Assembly: GCA_030591745.1 (NCBI GenBank)
Contig: JAUVAM010000009.1
Span: 1 to 17,021 of the forward strand
DNA length: 17,021 nt
Direction of reading: 5' to 3'
Source of the DNA: Deltaproteobacteria bacterium
GTDB taxonomy: Bacteria; Myxococcota; B64-G9
The position numbers and the translations under genes are program-made. Positions 7,531 to 15,503 of this stretch are shown here, one piece after another. Numbering within the stretch: position 1 is the stretch's first letter; each line of letters begins with the position of its first letter. The notes under the pieces are model-generated. The model was not told the origin of the DNA, ran no database searches, and was given only the letters and a program-made list of their open reading frames with translations.

Positions 7531-7556
7531 CCAGTTGCCCGCAGCTAAGCAACTGG
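7531..7556. promoter_or_regulatory. 8-bp inverted repeat overlapping a candidate promoter
   Basis: CCAGTTGC, ten bases, then GCAACTGG form a perfect 8-bp inverted repeat ending 37 bases before the GTG start at 7594. It overlaps the candidate -35 box and spacer of the promoter at 7535-7564, as an operator would. As RNA it could also form a stem. Confidence 0.4.
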
Positions 7557-7564
7557 GCTAAACT
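7535..7564 (+). promoter_or_regulatory. Candidate sigma70-type promoter for the 7594 lipoprotein gene
   Basis: TTGCCC (7535-7540), 18 bases, then TAAACT (7559-7564). Each matches its consensus at four of six positions. Transcription would start around 7571, just before the AAGGAG ribosome site at 7581. Judged by eye only. Confidence 0.3.
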
Positions 7565-7593
7565 GCTTGAAATTCTCCACAAGGAGTCATGCA

Positions 7594-8085
7594 GTGAAAT
7601 GCCAATATGTCCTGAGTAAGCTCTTGCTACCCATGGCCATCCTGACCTTGGCCAGCCTGACCGTGGCTTGCGAAAAAACGCCAGCCGAGGAATTGAAAGA
7701 AACGCTCTTCCAAATGGCCGAGATCCAGGAAGATGGGTTTGACGAACTCTTAGACATCGTCGTGGACCATGAGGATGCCTGTAAACTGGCCGTGAGAAAG
7801 GGCCGCGAAGTAATCAAGCAAACCAACAACAAGACCACGGCCCTTTTTCACCAGTATCGCAATCAGATCCGCAAGCTCGACAGCAAAACCCGAGTGGCGG
7901 TTTTTGATCAGGCAAAGAAGCGCTTCGGCGAGGCCGTAAATCACATGCGCCAGCGGGTCTTCGATGACAAGGATGAATTATCAGAGTTCGGCAAGGCCTG
8001 CCTGGGTCAGCCCCTCGCGAGCATCGGCGCGATGATGGGCGAAATGCAGGCGGCCCTTGCGCAGCGCATGTACACCGAGTGGTGA
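7594..8085 (+). CDS. Small helical lipoprotein of unknown function
   Basis: 163 residues from a GTG start. The GTG at 7594 is preferred to the in-frame TTG at 7567 because AAGGAG (7581-7586) lies seven bases before it and the lipoprotein signal then has normal length. The signal ends TVAC with lipidated Cys26. The mature part is almost entirely charged alpha-helix (EELKETLFQMAEIQEDGFDE; QAKKRFGEAVNHMRQRVFDD). It has just two other cysteines, Cys63 (EDACKLA) and Cys136 (GKACLG), which probably pair in a disulfide holding a helical hairpin. I do not recognise a family. Such small two-cysteine helical lipoproteins are frequent in Myxococcota-like genomes. It is a single gene, divergent from the PBP-like gene and convergent with the long minus-strand operon. 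Confidence 0.8.
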   Translation: MKCQYVLSKLLLPMAILTLASLTVACEKTPAEELKETLFQMAEIQEDGFDELLDIVVDHEDACKLAVRKGREVIKQTNNKTTALFHQYRNQIRKLDSKTRVAVFDQAKKRFGEAVNHMRQRVFDDKDELSEFGKACLGQPLASIGAMMGEMQAALAQRMYTEW

Positions 8086-8094
8086 TCCTTCACC
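8081..8094. terminator. Inverted repeat spanning two convergent stop codons
   Basis: GGTGA, four bases, then TCACC: a perfect 5-bp inverted repeat in which both genes' TGA stops lie in opposite arms (8083-8085 and TCA at 8090-8092). The stem is short and lacks a T-run. It may help end both transcripts, but the evidence is weak. Confidence 0.25.
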
Positions 8095-8470
8095 CAAGTC
8101 CTGCCTGTTCAGGGTAGGCCCGAATAATCTTCTCCACAAAGGCCCGCAAGCTCGGCTCCATATCGGCTGCCCGCGAGGCGAACAAATCGGCGACCGCCTC
8201 CGTTTCAAAAATGCCGTCGGGCACCAGGATGGGAGATGCCTTGATCCGACCAAGCTTGTTCTCCCCGTCGTCCACACCGTGATGGCCGTAACCAGACTCA
8301 CCACTCCAGGTCAGAGAGCGCTCCTTGTGCCGCTTATCGTAACAAAACTGCAGTGACAATACGCGCCCACTCTCATTCTGCCAGATAAAAAGATCGATCA
8401 CATCATCCGTGAACCAGCGCTTTTTCGCGCCCTTCGTCTCCTGCAAGACCCGCTTAACTTCACGCAGCAT
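8090..8470 (-). CDS. Small conserved protein of unknown function
   Basis: 126 residues with no signal peptide, so probably cytosolic. A GAGAGGA ribosome site lies four bases before the ATG. The layout is recognisable from uncharacterised proteobacterial proteins: an N-terminal RRWFTDDVIDLFIWQN-type segment, then LSLQFCYDKRHKERSLTW, then the GYGHHGVDDGE turn, then ILVPDG, and a C-terminal helix (SLRAFVEKIIRAYPE). The HHGVDDGE turn is the most conserved-looking part. It begins 20 bases after the stop of the alpha/alpha-barrel lipoprotein and is the last gene of the apparent seven-gene minus-strand operon. No role can be stated; calling it conserved is from memory. Confidence 0.8.
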   Translation of the reverse strand: MLREVKRVLQETKGAKKRWFTDDVIDLFIWQNESGRVLSLQFCYDKRHKERSLTWSGESGYGHHGVDDGENKLGRIKASPILVPDGIFETEAVADLFASRAADMEPSLRAFVEKIIRAYPEQAGLG

Positions 8471-8490
8471 GCGATCCTCTCATTCGACTT

Positions 8491-9918
8491 TCAGTCCTCG
8501 GCATCAAGGATACCATGCAACCGCCCCAGCCAGTATGCCAGCAAATAGTCCTCGGGAGAATAGACCAACTGTCGCCGTTCTTCCCTTGCCTCCTGAATTT
8601 CGAAGAAGTCCAATCGCCAGAGATAATTGTCAAAATGGTAGCCCTCAAGGGGAATGATCTCGGCGGCCACGGGATTATCCAAACGGCTACGACAGATTTC
8701 CTCCTGCTGACCCGCCGGGATGGCCCGGTCGTATTTGATCGGAGGGAAAGCCCGTAAGGTGCATATCGCCTGGTTCACCGCATCGGCCAGGATGGGATCT
8801 TCCGGCCCGTCACCTGTCAAGCCGACGTAGAGAAAAGTAAAAAAGCAATTACCGATGGGGGCGACGCTCTGGTACCGCGGGTCTTCCGTGTGAAACATCT
8901 GCTGGCGCAAGACCCCTTCAAGTCGGGCAGCAAGCTCTGGGTGGTCTTCTCGCCGAAGCAAGGGATACATGGCCTGATAGCACATATCGAAGTTGTCGTA
9001 GTTTTGTTTGCAGTCATCCAGAAACAGAAACAATCGTTCTTCCATGCTCTCAATGTAGGTACCTAAATCAAAGACCTCAATGTCCGGACAGGTCACATCC
9101 GGCCTGAGACCCATCAGGCAGCCATCGTAAAATGCACCCATTTCCTCGTCGGCCAAGTCCACCGCGGCGATTTTGATCCAACTGGCCGCCAGCATGGCAT
9201 TGAAGCCGGGGTAATCATCCAGGGCCGTATGATAAATGGCCCCATGCTCGGTCACCTCTCCGTTCACATCCACGATCTGCAGGCCGTTTTCAATCAGATG
9301 GTCGGCGACGGCCCTCAGCTTCTCTTTCACGCCCTGGCGCAGATCCGGATCGGTGAAGTGCTCCAGGGCCGCTGCGTATCCGAACATCAGGCCCGCATAA
9401 CCGTCCTTGCTCACTTCATTCCGGAATCGCCAGCCTTCATAGCCCGGGGCGGTCGAATCGGTCCAGCCCGGGTTGTCCTCACCCCGGTGGTCATAGGCCA
9501 CATCCGGGTTGGCCATGGTCCTGCCATAGAGGCCATCCACCCCCGTCACGCCGGTCAACTTATCCAGCCCATCGAGGGCCCGGCGTGCGTTCTCCTCGGC
9601 CTCCGCTTCACCCGTCACAGCGAAACGAAAAGCCTGACTGGCCAAATACATACCCGTCCAAAGAATCGTATTCTCGGTATGCAGGTAAAATTCGACGGAG
9701 CCCAATTCCTCGTTGAGCCAGACGTTGCGCAGCAAACCATCCGGGTCCAGATGCTGGCTTTTGGCCACGGCATCAAACTCCGTCGCCATCGAGGCGAGCA
9801 AGCCATCCGGTGCATCGACACAACGCGGCCAAGGAGAGCGCTCGGGTTCGTCTTTTGTGTTACTGCAAGCGACAAAAAGCAGAACCGTCAACAGCCACGT
9901 CCAGCGCCACGCCCACAT
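8491..9918 (-). CDS. Lipoprotein with alpha/alpha-toroid (six-hairpin glycosidase-like) fold
   Basis: 475 residues. GAGGAG lies five bases before the ATG, and the signal peptide (MWAWRWTWLLTVLLFVAC) ends at Cys18. The mature part is a chain of paired helices with toroid-type landmarks: ENTILWTGMYLASQAFRFAV (82-101), ENARRALDGLDKL, DGLYGRT, KDGYAGLMFGYAAALEHF and RAVADHLIENG. This resembles six-hairpin glycosidases and uronyl hydrolases, which use such helical barrels to bind sugars. Several cysteines suggest disulfides (for example Cys265-315 region and QAICTL, EEICRS). No catalytic residues can be named by eye, so a carbohydrate-active enzyme is a guess at fold level. It lies 18 bases after the archaemetzincin-like gene and 20 before the small conserved gene, inside the operon. 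Confidence 0.8.
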   Translation of the reverse strand: MWAWRWTWLLTVLLFVACSNTKDEPERSPWPRCVDAPDGLLASMATEFDAVAKSQHLDPDGLLRNVWLNEELGSVEFYLHTENTILWTGMYLASQAFRFAVTGEAEAEENARRALDGLDKLTGVTGVDGLYGRTMANPDVAYDHRGEDNPGWTDSTAPGYEGWRFRNEVSKDGYAGLMFGYAAALEHFTDPDLRQGVKEKLRAVADHLIENGLQIVDVNGEVTEHGAIYHTALDDYPGFNAMLAASWIKIAAVDLADEEMGAFYDGCLMGLRPDVTCPDIEVFDLGTYIESMEERLFLFLDDCKQNYDNFDMCYQAMYPLLRREDHPELAARLEGVLRQQMFHTEDPRYQSVAPIGNCFFTFLYVGLTGDGPEDPILADAVNQAICTLRAFPPIKYDRAIPAGQQEEICRSRLDNPVAAEIIPLEGYHFDNYLWRLDFFEIQEAREERRQLVYSPEDYLLAYWLGRLHGILDAED

Positions 9919-9936
9919 GCCGTCTCCTCAATGCGC

Positions 9937-10602
9937 TCATTTGGCACCCTGGATGACCTTATCAAAATCAAAAGATTCGAGCATCGGCAGGCGCAGCTTG
10001 AGTCGTCTCTCAATAGCAGCCTTTGAATCCGGACAGAGGAGCCCATGTTCTCTGTCCACCGTCCGGATGGTACCCTTGGCATCTTCCATCAAGCAACCCT
10101 TCTTCGGATGATGCAAAAGACCCAAAACGTGGCCCAGTTCGTGGTTGACCACCTTGATGGTTCGTTCGGCCTTTTTGCGCTTCGTGGCCTTGCGAGCGCC
10201 GAGGCGGTAGGTGCTCACCATGCAACTCGGCCCCCCGATGGTGCCCAGACCGAAAATGCCCCAGTCTTTGAATTCATCCTTGGTGGTTGAGATATCCCGC
10301 GAGGTAAAGCCCACCATGAAATCGCAGCCCGAGTCCTTTCCCGAAAGCCCGTCCAAATAGTCCAGCAGTTTTTCCGCCCGCCACCGCTTGCGTGGGGCAT
10401 ACCAGGCCACAATCGGTAAAGGCTTGCCATCAAGAATTCGAACACGAAAACCATAGAGGTGCTCAATGCCCGCTCGGGAGATTTTGAGCAAGCGAACATC
10501 GTGCTTACCCAGGGGCTGGATACAAACCGAAGGCACCTCGGCCCAGGCAGGCGCCTGGGACCCGAAAATCAAAACGCCAAGAAGGAAAAAAAACAGGCGC
10601 AA
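9937..10602 (-). CDS. Secreted archaemetzincin-like zinc protease
   Basis: 221 residues from a TTG start, with AAGGTGA four bases upstream inside the end of the DUF4340 gene. A signal peptide ends near AWA (residues 19-21), so the protein is exported. The catalytic motif is HELGHVLGLLH (154-164): the metzincin HExxHxxGxxH zinc site with His154, His158, His164 and Glu155. Met172 in GCLMED would be the Met-turn. The N-terminal half also follows archaemetzincins (VCIQPLGKHDV start, then DFMVGFTSRDIS and GIFGLGTIGGPSCMVSTYRL). Family members usually have four cysteines for a second zinc. Here only Cys170 and Cys190 are in place; His165 and Ser193 replace the others. An exported archaemetzincin is unusual, since known ones are mostly cytosolic. 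It is the fifth gene of the operon. Confidence 0.85.
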   Translation of the reverse strand: MRLFFFLLGVLIFGSQAPAWAEVPSVCIQPLGKHDVRLLKISRAGIEHLYGFRVRILDGKPLPIVAWYAPRKRWRAEKLLDYLDGLSGKDSGCDFMVGFTSRDISTTKDEFKDWGIFGLGTIGGPSCMVSTYRLGARKATKRKKAERTIKVVNHELGHVLGLLHHPKKGCLMEDAKGTIRTVDREHGLLCPDSKAAIERRLKLRLPMLESFDFDKVIQGAK

Positions 10603-10606
10603 GAGC

Positions 10607-12031
10607 TCACCTTTGACCTAACTGTTTTAACAACTTGGCCCGCACCTCGGGGGGCAGCTTCTCCAGCACACTGGGGTCGATCTGCCCAGGCATGCCTCCC
10701 GCCGGCCGTGGAGGCATGGCCGGTCGCTTGAAGCTGGGCAGCATGCCGAGCAAACGCTCCACTGTTTTTTGCGGCATCAAGTAGAGTTTGTCGTCGGCGT
10801 TGCCCTGGACAAAACGAAGCTCCTTTTTTTCCCGCTCAATCTTGTTGCCGATTTGCATGCTAACTGTCTCACCACCTGACAAAGTGATGGAAACTTCCAC
10901 TTGCCCGAAGCCAGACTCACTCCCTGCTTCCCCGGTGACCATCTCGATCCCTTTTGCTCCGACAAGGGCCCGCAGCCGACCCTCCACCATCACCGTCTCC
11001 AGCTTGAACTCCGCGGGCACATCAACGCTGCTTTCCAACACGCGCCATGCACCCTCCTCCTTGGCGAGGCTCAGCTTGGCCTCTCCATCGCGGATTTGAA
11101 GCGCAACAGCCTTCGCGGGTTCAAGCTCCATGGGCTTCAAGGAGCGCAAATCCTCAGGCACCTTGCGCAGGTTCTTTGCAAGATAGCCGCGCAGGACAAA
11201 CAAATCATCACGACCGGCCAGCCGGGCAAAGACGTCGTTTTCTCCTGAAGGTGCCCCCAGATGAAGCTCTCCAGACAAGCCACCCTTTCCTTCGAAGCGC
11301 AGGACTTCGTAGCCCTTTTCCAGACCCGCCTTGGCGAAGTCCCCATCCACCAGCCGAATCTCTCCCGCCCGGGCGTTGACCAGGCTACCCACCAACCTGC
11401 GAACCACATCCTGGTCGAGACGCAGATCCTGCGCGGGATCGAGTCGCCAGCCAGCGTCATCCTTGATCAGAATCCATGGCGTTCCTTCGGCAGGTCGTAT
11501 GCTCACGCGCTCCACTTGATCCAACTTGACGTCAAAAAACTTCAGCTCATGCCAGTCCGAAAGCTTGCGGCCAAAAGTACGCGGGAAGACCTTCTTGACC
11601 AAAAAGACACCACCGTCCACAAGAACATAGGCACCACCCCCGGCCGCCTTGCCAAGGGCAAACTCGGCAAGCTTCTTGCCCGACCCCTTGAGCAAGACAT
11701 GCTGGACCTGCGCCTTATCCAGGCCGTATTCGCCCAAATCCTGCCCGCCATCGACAAGAAAATCCGAGGAACGCATGTGCGCCATGGCCTCCAGGAGTGC
11801 TTTGACCGAGTTGGCATTGGCCTGCCGAGCGTCGATACGCCAAAGGCCCCCCTCGCGCGCCAGTTCGACCGAATTGACGCCTCGAATGGAAATATGATCC
11901 ACCGCGGCGACGTCAAGCTCCGTCAGATCCATCCGCCGCATGCCTTGTTCTGCCTTTTGGCCCACCATGAGCAATACGAGGACCAAGAGGCTGCCAAACA
12001 CCAGAAGCGATATCAAAGTCGCGCGTCGCAT
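10607..12031 (-). CDS. DUF4340 domain protein, auxiliary to Gld-type ABC transporter
   Basis: 474 residues; GAGGAGG lies six bases before the ATG. Residues about 5-24 are a membrane helix, leaving the rest in the periplasm. The remainder follows the DUF4340 pattern of repeated beta-strand units. The first reads VDHISIRG then LAREGGLWRI, and similar units recur (VERVSIRP then ILIKDDAGWRL; VALQIRDGEAKLSL then EGAWRVL). There is an AQVQHVLLKG segment and a Pro/Met-rich C-terminal tail (MPPRPAGGMPG, about 439-450). DUF4340 proteins are typically encoded beside GldG-like and ABC genes, as here, and are thought to be part of or linked to that complex. It starts 15 bases after the GldG-like gene, and only 4 bases separate its stop from the protease gene's start. 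Confidence 0.9.
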   Translation of the reverse strand: MRRATLISLLVFGSLLVLVLLMVGQKAEQGMRRMDLTELDVAAVDHISIRGVNSVELAREGGLWRIDARQANANSVKALLEAMAHMRSSDFLVDGGQDLGEYGLDKAQVQHVLLKGSGKKLAEFALGKAAGGGAYVLVDGGVFLVKKVFPRTFGRKLSDWHELKFFDVKLDQVERVSIRPAEGTPWILIKDDAGWRLDPAQDLRLDQDVVRRLVGSLVNARAGEIRLVDGDFAKAGLEKGYEVLRFEGKGGLSGELHLGAPSGENDVFARLAGRDDLFVLRGYLAKNLRKVPEDLRSLKPMELEPAKAVALQIRDGEAKLSLAKEEGAWRVLESSVDVPAEFKLETVMVEGRLRALVGAKGIEMVTGEAGSESGFGQVEVSITLSGGETVSMQIGNKIEREKKELRFVQGNADDKLYLMPQKTVERLLGMLPSFKRPAMPPRPAGGMPGQIDPSVLEKLPPEVRAKLLKQLGQR

Positions 12032-12046
12032 CGTGCACCTCCTCGC

Positions 12047-13663
12047 TCAGTCATCCAGACGAACGCGCTTGCGACGCGCCTGCCTGAAACGCCAACGAAT
12101 AAGACCCAGGCCAATGAAGAGCAAGGGCACGCCAAAGATGTTCATGTACTTGACCGCCAGTCGCCGGGCCGAACTCAATTCGTCCAGAGGCGCCGGGTCA
12201 AGCCCCCGATTGCGTATGCCCACCAGGGCCTGGTCCAGAAGCATCCAGTCCACCAGGTTCAACGCAAAAGCCAGATTGACCGGTGCCTGCCTGATGAACT
12301 GATCCAATAAAAAACCGTGCCCGCCCACCAGCACCAGCCTGCCCTTATCGGCCCGCAGTTTCTTGTCAAAATGGCTAGGCAAAGGCCCGCTGACAGTCAT
12401 CGCCAGGCTCTTGGCCCCCGGATCGCTAAGCTGATCTTGAGTCCAACCCTGCAAGGGATTGGTCTGGTAAGGGGGCATGTTCAAACCAGCTCGCGGCGAA
12501 GTACGAACGAGAATACCCACATCCAGCTCCAAGCCACTCACGCCCACAAATTCCACCGGTCCCATGAAAGGAAAAACCAAGTTGGCCATGCCGCGGGTGA
12601 CTGGATGTTTTTGGTCCAGGTCCCTGGGCACGAGAAAGAAGGGGTACTTGACGTTTCGTGTGACCTGCATGGCACCCCGACGCTCAGTGATTGGAATCGA
12701 CATCATTTCGGCATCCATGACCAGGGCCTCGGGCAAAGCCAGTCCGTAGGAAGCCAGCAAGCCGCCCAAGCCATGCTTGGCGGGGACAACCTTCAAGTTG
12801 CCCCAATCGGGAGATATGGGACTCACAAAAAAACCAAGCTTGCCGCCGGCCATCAGGAAGGCATCGATCGCACGCAGGGCATCATCGCTCAGGGGCTTGT
12901 CCGGCCCGATCAGCAAGAGGGCCTGTACTGAATCAGGCACCCGGGCAGCAGCCACCGACAAATCGACCGGCAGCACCTTGAAGAGTTTTTCCATCTCCCC
13001 TTTGAAGAGCTTCATGTCCTCATCGAGAGCCGGTCCGCCGAAACCCGTCACGATGCCGACGGTGGCGGGCTCCGGCTGCAATACCTTGCGAATGCGGGTG
13101 GTCAACTCGTATTCAAAACCCACGGCGCTTCTCACCATGGGGATGACCTCTTTGCTCTCACCGGCGCTGACCGTGACCCCCAGGAAAACTCGTTTGTCTT
13201 CAATCTTGTCCGCCTCGTTCACGCGCACCGTGACCGCACGGATGCCCTCTCCTTCCAACATGCTTTCCACGCTGGTCTTGTCTCGCACCACGTTGCCGAA
13301 GGGGTCTCTCTTGATCTCTTGCTTTTTTTTCCGATCCTCATCCGTCTCCAGACTCACCGGGTCGATGAACTCAAAGCGGAAGAAGCCATTGCCTTCGGCG
13401 TAGTATGCATCCAGCAGATCCCGAACCTGTCGGGCCATGGCCCCAAGCTTGCCCGGCAAGCCCTCCGAGAAATAGGCCCGCACGGTCACCGGACGACTGG
13501 TGCCGTCCAGCACATGGCGGGTGGCCTCACTCAGAGTAAACTCGCCTGTCCGGGTCAAGTCGGCCCGGGCGAAAACCATGCTGCCCAGCACGTTGAGCAA
13601 GAGCAAACTGCCCAGCATGGAGCCAAGCCATAAAGCACTATCCAATCCTCTGTGAAATTTCAT
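12047..13663 (-). CDS. GldG-like ABC-transporter auxiliary protein
   Basis: 538 residues. The ATG at 13663 is chosen over the in-frame ATG at 13720 because AGGAA lies ahead of it and the longer form would overlap the upstream permease gene and add a non-hydrophobic leader. Residues about 9-31 form a membrane helix, followed by the family signature ADLTRTGEFTLSEATRHVLD and a beta-alpha domain (RPVTVRAYFSEGLPG). The large middle has GldG/IFT52-like features (VGIVTGFGGP, ALLLIGPDKPLSDDALRAID, RLVLVGGHGFLLDQFI). A C-terminal membrane helix (about 508-524) ends in a basic tail. The protein spans the inner membrane with a big periplasmic domain and accompanies the ABC permease. The gap to the permease gene is 19 bases. 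The family is certain; gliding is not implied. Confidence 0.92.
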   Translation of the reverse strand: MKFHRGLDSALWLGSMLGSLLLLNVLGSMVFARADLTRTGEFTLSEATRHVLDGTSRPVTVRAYFSEGLPGKLGAMARQVRDLLDAYYAEGNGFFRFEFIDPVSLETDEDRKKKQEIKRDPFGNVVRDKTSVESMLEGEGIRAVTVRVNEADKIEDKRVFLGVTVSAGESKEVIPMVRSAVGFEYELTTRIRKVLQPEPATVGIVTGFGGPALDEDMKLFKGEMEKLFKVLPVDLSVAAARVPDSVQALLLIGPDKPLSDDALRAIDAFLMAGGKLGFFVSPISPDWGNLKVVPAKHGLGGLLASYGLALPEALVMDAEMMSIPITERRGAMQVTRNVKYPFFLVPRDLDQKHPVTRGMANLVFPFMGPVEFVGVSGLELDVGILVRTSPRAGLNMPPYQTNPLQGWTQDQLSDPGAKSLAMTVSGPLPSHFDKKLRADKGRLVLVGGHGFLLDQFIRQAPVNLAFALNLVDWMLLDQALVGIRNRGLDPAPLDELSSARRLAVKYMNIFGVPLLFIGLGLIRWRFRQARRKRVRLDD

Positions 13664-13682
13664 GGCGCTATTCCTCGCCCAC

Positions 13683-14402
13683 TCACGCGTGGTGCCGGGC
13701 CATGGAGCGCTCGGCAACAAGCAAAGCGGCAGCCATCAGGCTCAAGAAATACAAAACGTCGCGGCTGTCGATGACACCGCGGGCCATATTGGACAAATGA
13801 GCGCTCGAAGAGACGGACTCGACGAAAGGCGCAAAGGCGGTCGGCACGAAGAGACTCAACCAATTAAGCACATACAAGCTGGCGCCGATGAGCAAGGCAA
13901 TGATGAATGCCACAATCTGATTCTTGGTCCAGGCCGAGCACATCAAACCGATCGCCAACATCGCGCCGACGAAAAGCAACATGCCCAAATAGCCGGAGAC
14001 AACGGGACCCCAATCCAAATCCCCGACCCAGGCCACGGACAGGGCAAACAGCGTACTGACCAACAAAGCCACGGCCATCAGACCCCAGGCGGCCAAAAAC
14101 TTACCCAAGACGACCTGGACATCGCGCACCGGCAAGGAGGCCATCAGCTCCAAAGTGCCTGAGCGGTGCTCCTCGGCCAGCAGGCGCATGCTCACCGCCG
14201 GGGCCAAAAGCACCAATAGAAAAGCCGGCGAGAAAAGACTGGGGGAGAAAAAGGCCCTCAGCTCCGCCCGCTCTGAAAGAAAAAGCGTGGAAAATAGCAT
14301 CCAGCCCGATACGAGCAAGAAGGTAACCACCACGATGTAGGCCATCGGAGAGTTGAACAAGGCGCCCAGCTCCCGTCGCGCGACCGCCAGGGTCTTATTC
14401 AT
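13683..14402 (-). CDS. ABC-2 type permease, GldF-like
   Basis: 239 residues. I use the ATG at 14402, which overlaps the last 8 bases of the ATPase gene and has GGAGG nine bases upstream. An in-frame ATG at 14447 would add only a basic leader. The N-terminal helix AVARRELGALFNSPMAYIVV is typical of ABC-2 permeases. Next come about six membrane helices (21-42, 56-75, 100-124, 135-152, 160-180, 215-233) and the hallmark EEHRSGTLELMASLPVRD between helices 2 and 3. It forms the membrane channel with the ATPase encoded just upstream and the GldG-like protein just downstream. The transported substrate is not known for this family branch. The spacing and overlap show one translation unit. Confidence 0.92.
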   Translation of the reverse strand: MNKTLAVARRELGALFNSPMAYIVVVTFLLVSGWMLFSTLFLSERAELRAFFSPSLFSPAFLLVLLAPAVSMRLLAEEHRSGTLELMASLPVRDVQVVLGKFLAAWGLMAVALLVSTLFALSVAWVGDLDWGPVVSGYLGMLLFVGAMLAIGLMCSAWTKNQIVAFIIALLIGASLYVLNWLSLFVPTAFAPFVESVSSSAHLSNMARGVIDSRDVLYFLSLMAAALLVAERSMARHHA

Positions 14403-15402
14403 GGTCTTGTTCCTCCCGGGACGCTTGGGTCGGCGTTCCATCCCCAAGGGTCAAACGACGAAAAGCTTCTTCCAAAGACGCCGCTTCGCGATGCATATCC
14501 AAAAGAATCCAACCCTCGGCCACCACCTTGCGAAAAACAGCCTCCCGCAAATCCCGATCGGCGTGGGCTGCCAACTTGAAGCAGAGGCCCGTCTCCCCTT
14601 CATCCGAAACCACCTCAATCGACTGCAGGCCTTCGATTTCCCGCAGCTTGCCCCGCACCTGCTTCGAATCCAGTTCACCCTTCCCCTCGGCCTTGATCTG
14701 CAACTGCAGCATGCTTCCGCTTTGTCGCGCCAGGAGCCCGTCGGGGCTGTCGTCCGCCACCAGACGACCTTCGTTCATGATCAAGATGCGATTGCAGGTG
14801 GCCTGCACCTCCGGCAGAATATGCGTGGACAAAATGACGGTCTTTTCCTTCCCGATGTCCTTGATGAGATTTCTGATCTCCACGATCTGGTTGGGGTCCA
14901 AACCCGAGGTGGGCTCGTCCAAAATCAACAAATCCGGATCGTGCAGCAGGGCCTGCGCCAAACCCACCCGCTGCCGGTAGCCCTTGGACAACTGTCCGAT
15001 GTCCTTGCCCAGAACATCCATCAAACCGCAACGCTCACAGGTGTCCTTCAGCCGGGGACCGTGCTCCGCCACCGGCAACTCCCGCATGCGGGCCGTGAAG
15101 CGCAAAAAGTCCACCACCATCATCTCGTCGTACAAAGGGGCGTTCTCCGGCAAATAGCCGATGCGCCGCCGGATGCCCAAAGGATCATCCTGGACCCGGA
15201 TGCCGGCCACCCGCACCTCGCCCTCGCTGGGCCGCAGGGTGCCGGTCAACATACGCATGGTCGTCGTCTTGCCGGCGCCATTGGGTCCCAAAAAGCCGAG
15301 CACTTCGCCCCGCTGCACCTGGAAAGTCAAAAGATCCACCGCCCGTGTGTCGCCATAAGACTTGGACAGGGCGCTTGCCTCAATCATGATTTGTGCCGAC
15401 AT
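14395..15402 (-). CDS. ABC transporter ATPase, GldA-like
   Basis: 335 residues from the second of two adjacent ATGs (15402), which has GGAGG five bases upstream; the first ATG (15405) would be only two bases from it. All nucleotide-binding motifs are present: Walker A GPNGAGKT (39-46), signature LSKGYRQR (138-145), Walker B LLILDE (158-163), D-loop GLD, and H-loop His194. The Q-loop position reads IGYLPENAPLY, with Glu rather than Gln, as is common in this drug/Gld-type subfamily. A C-terminal ~100-residue extension (SMLQLQIKAEG, then LREIEGLQSIEVV) is typical. It powers export through the overlapping permease gene. It is the first gene of the apparent seven-gene operon. The divergent region to citrate synthase (172 bases) should hold its promoter. 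Confidence 0.95.
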   Translation of the reverse strand: MSAQIMIEASALSKSYGDTRAVDLLTFQVQRGEVLGFLGPNGAGKTTTMRMLTGTLRPSEGEVRVAGIRVQDDPLGIRRRIGYLPENAPLYDEMMVVDFLRFTARMRELPVAEHGPRLKDTCERCGLMDVLGKDIGQLSKGYRQRVGLAQALLHDPDLLILDEPTSGLDPNQIVEIRNLIKDIGKEKTVILSTHILPEVQATCNRILIMNEGRLVADDSPDGLLARQSGSMLQLQIKAEGKGELDSKQVRGKLREIEGLQSIEVVSDEGETGLCFKLAAHADRDLREAVFRKVVAEGWILLDMHREAASLEEAFRRLTLGDGTPTQASREEQDHE

Positions 15403-15503
15403 CATCTCCTCCAAAAAACAAAATCCGGTGACCAGTTTTGATGCTCTACAACCCGCAAAAGCACCCCAATATTCCCCGATGCAACGACAAGCGCAAGCAT
15501 TTC

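Noticed and set aside
11261..12310. Long plus-strand open frame of about 350 codons
   Set aside because: It lies antisense to the DUF4340 and GldG-like genes, crosses their junction, has no ribosome site and encodes a composition without domain features.
8090..15402. Naming the cluster as gliding-motility machinery because of GldA/F/G similarity
   Set aside because: GldAFG-like genes occur in many non-gliding bacteria, and no other gliding genes are in the window.
14353..15441. Long plus-strand open frame of about 360 codons rich in His/Gln/Arg
   Set aside because: It is antisense to the ABC ATPase, whose motifs are complete; the His/Gln-rich composition is typical of a shadow frame.
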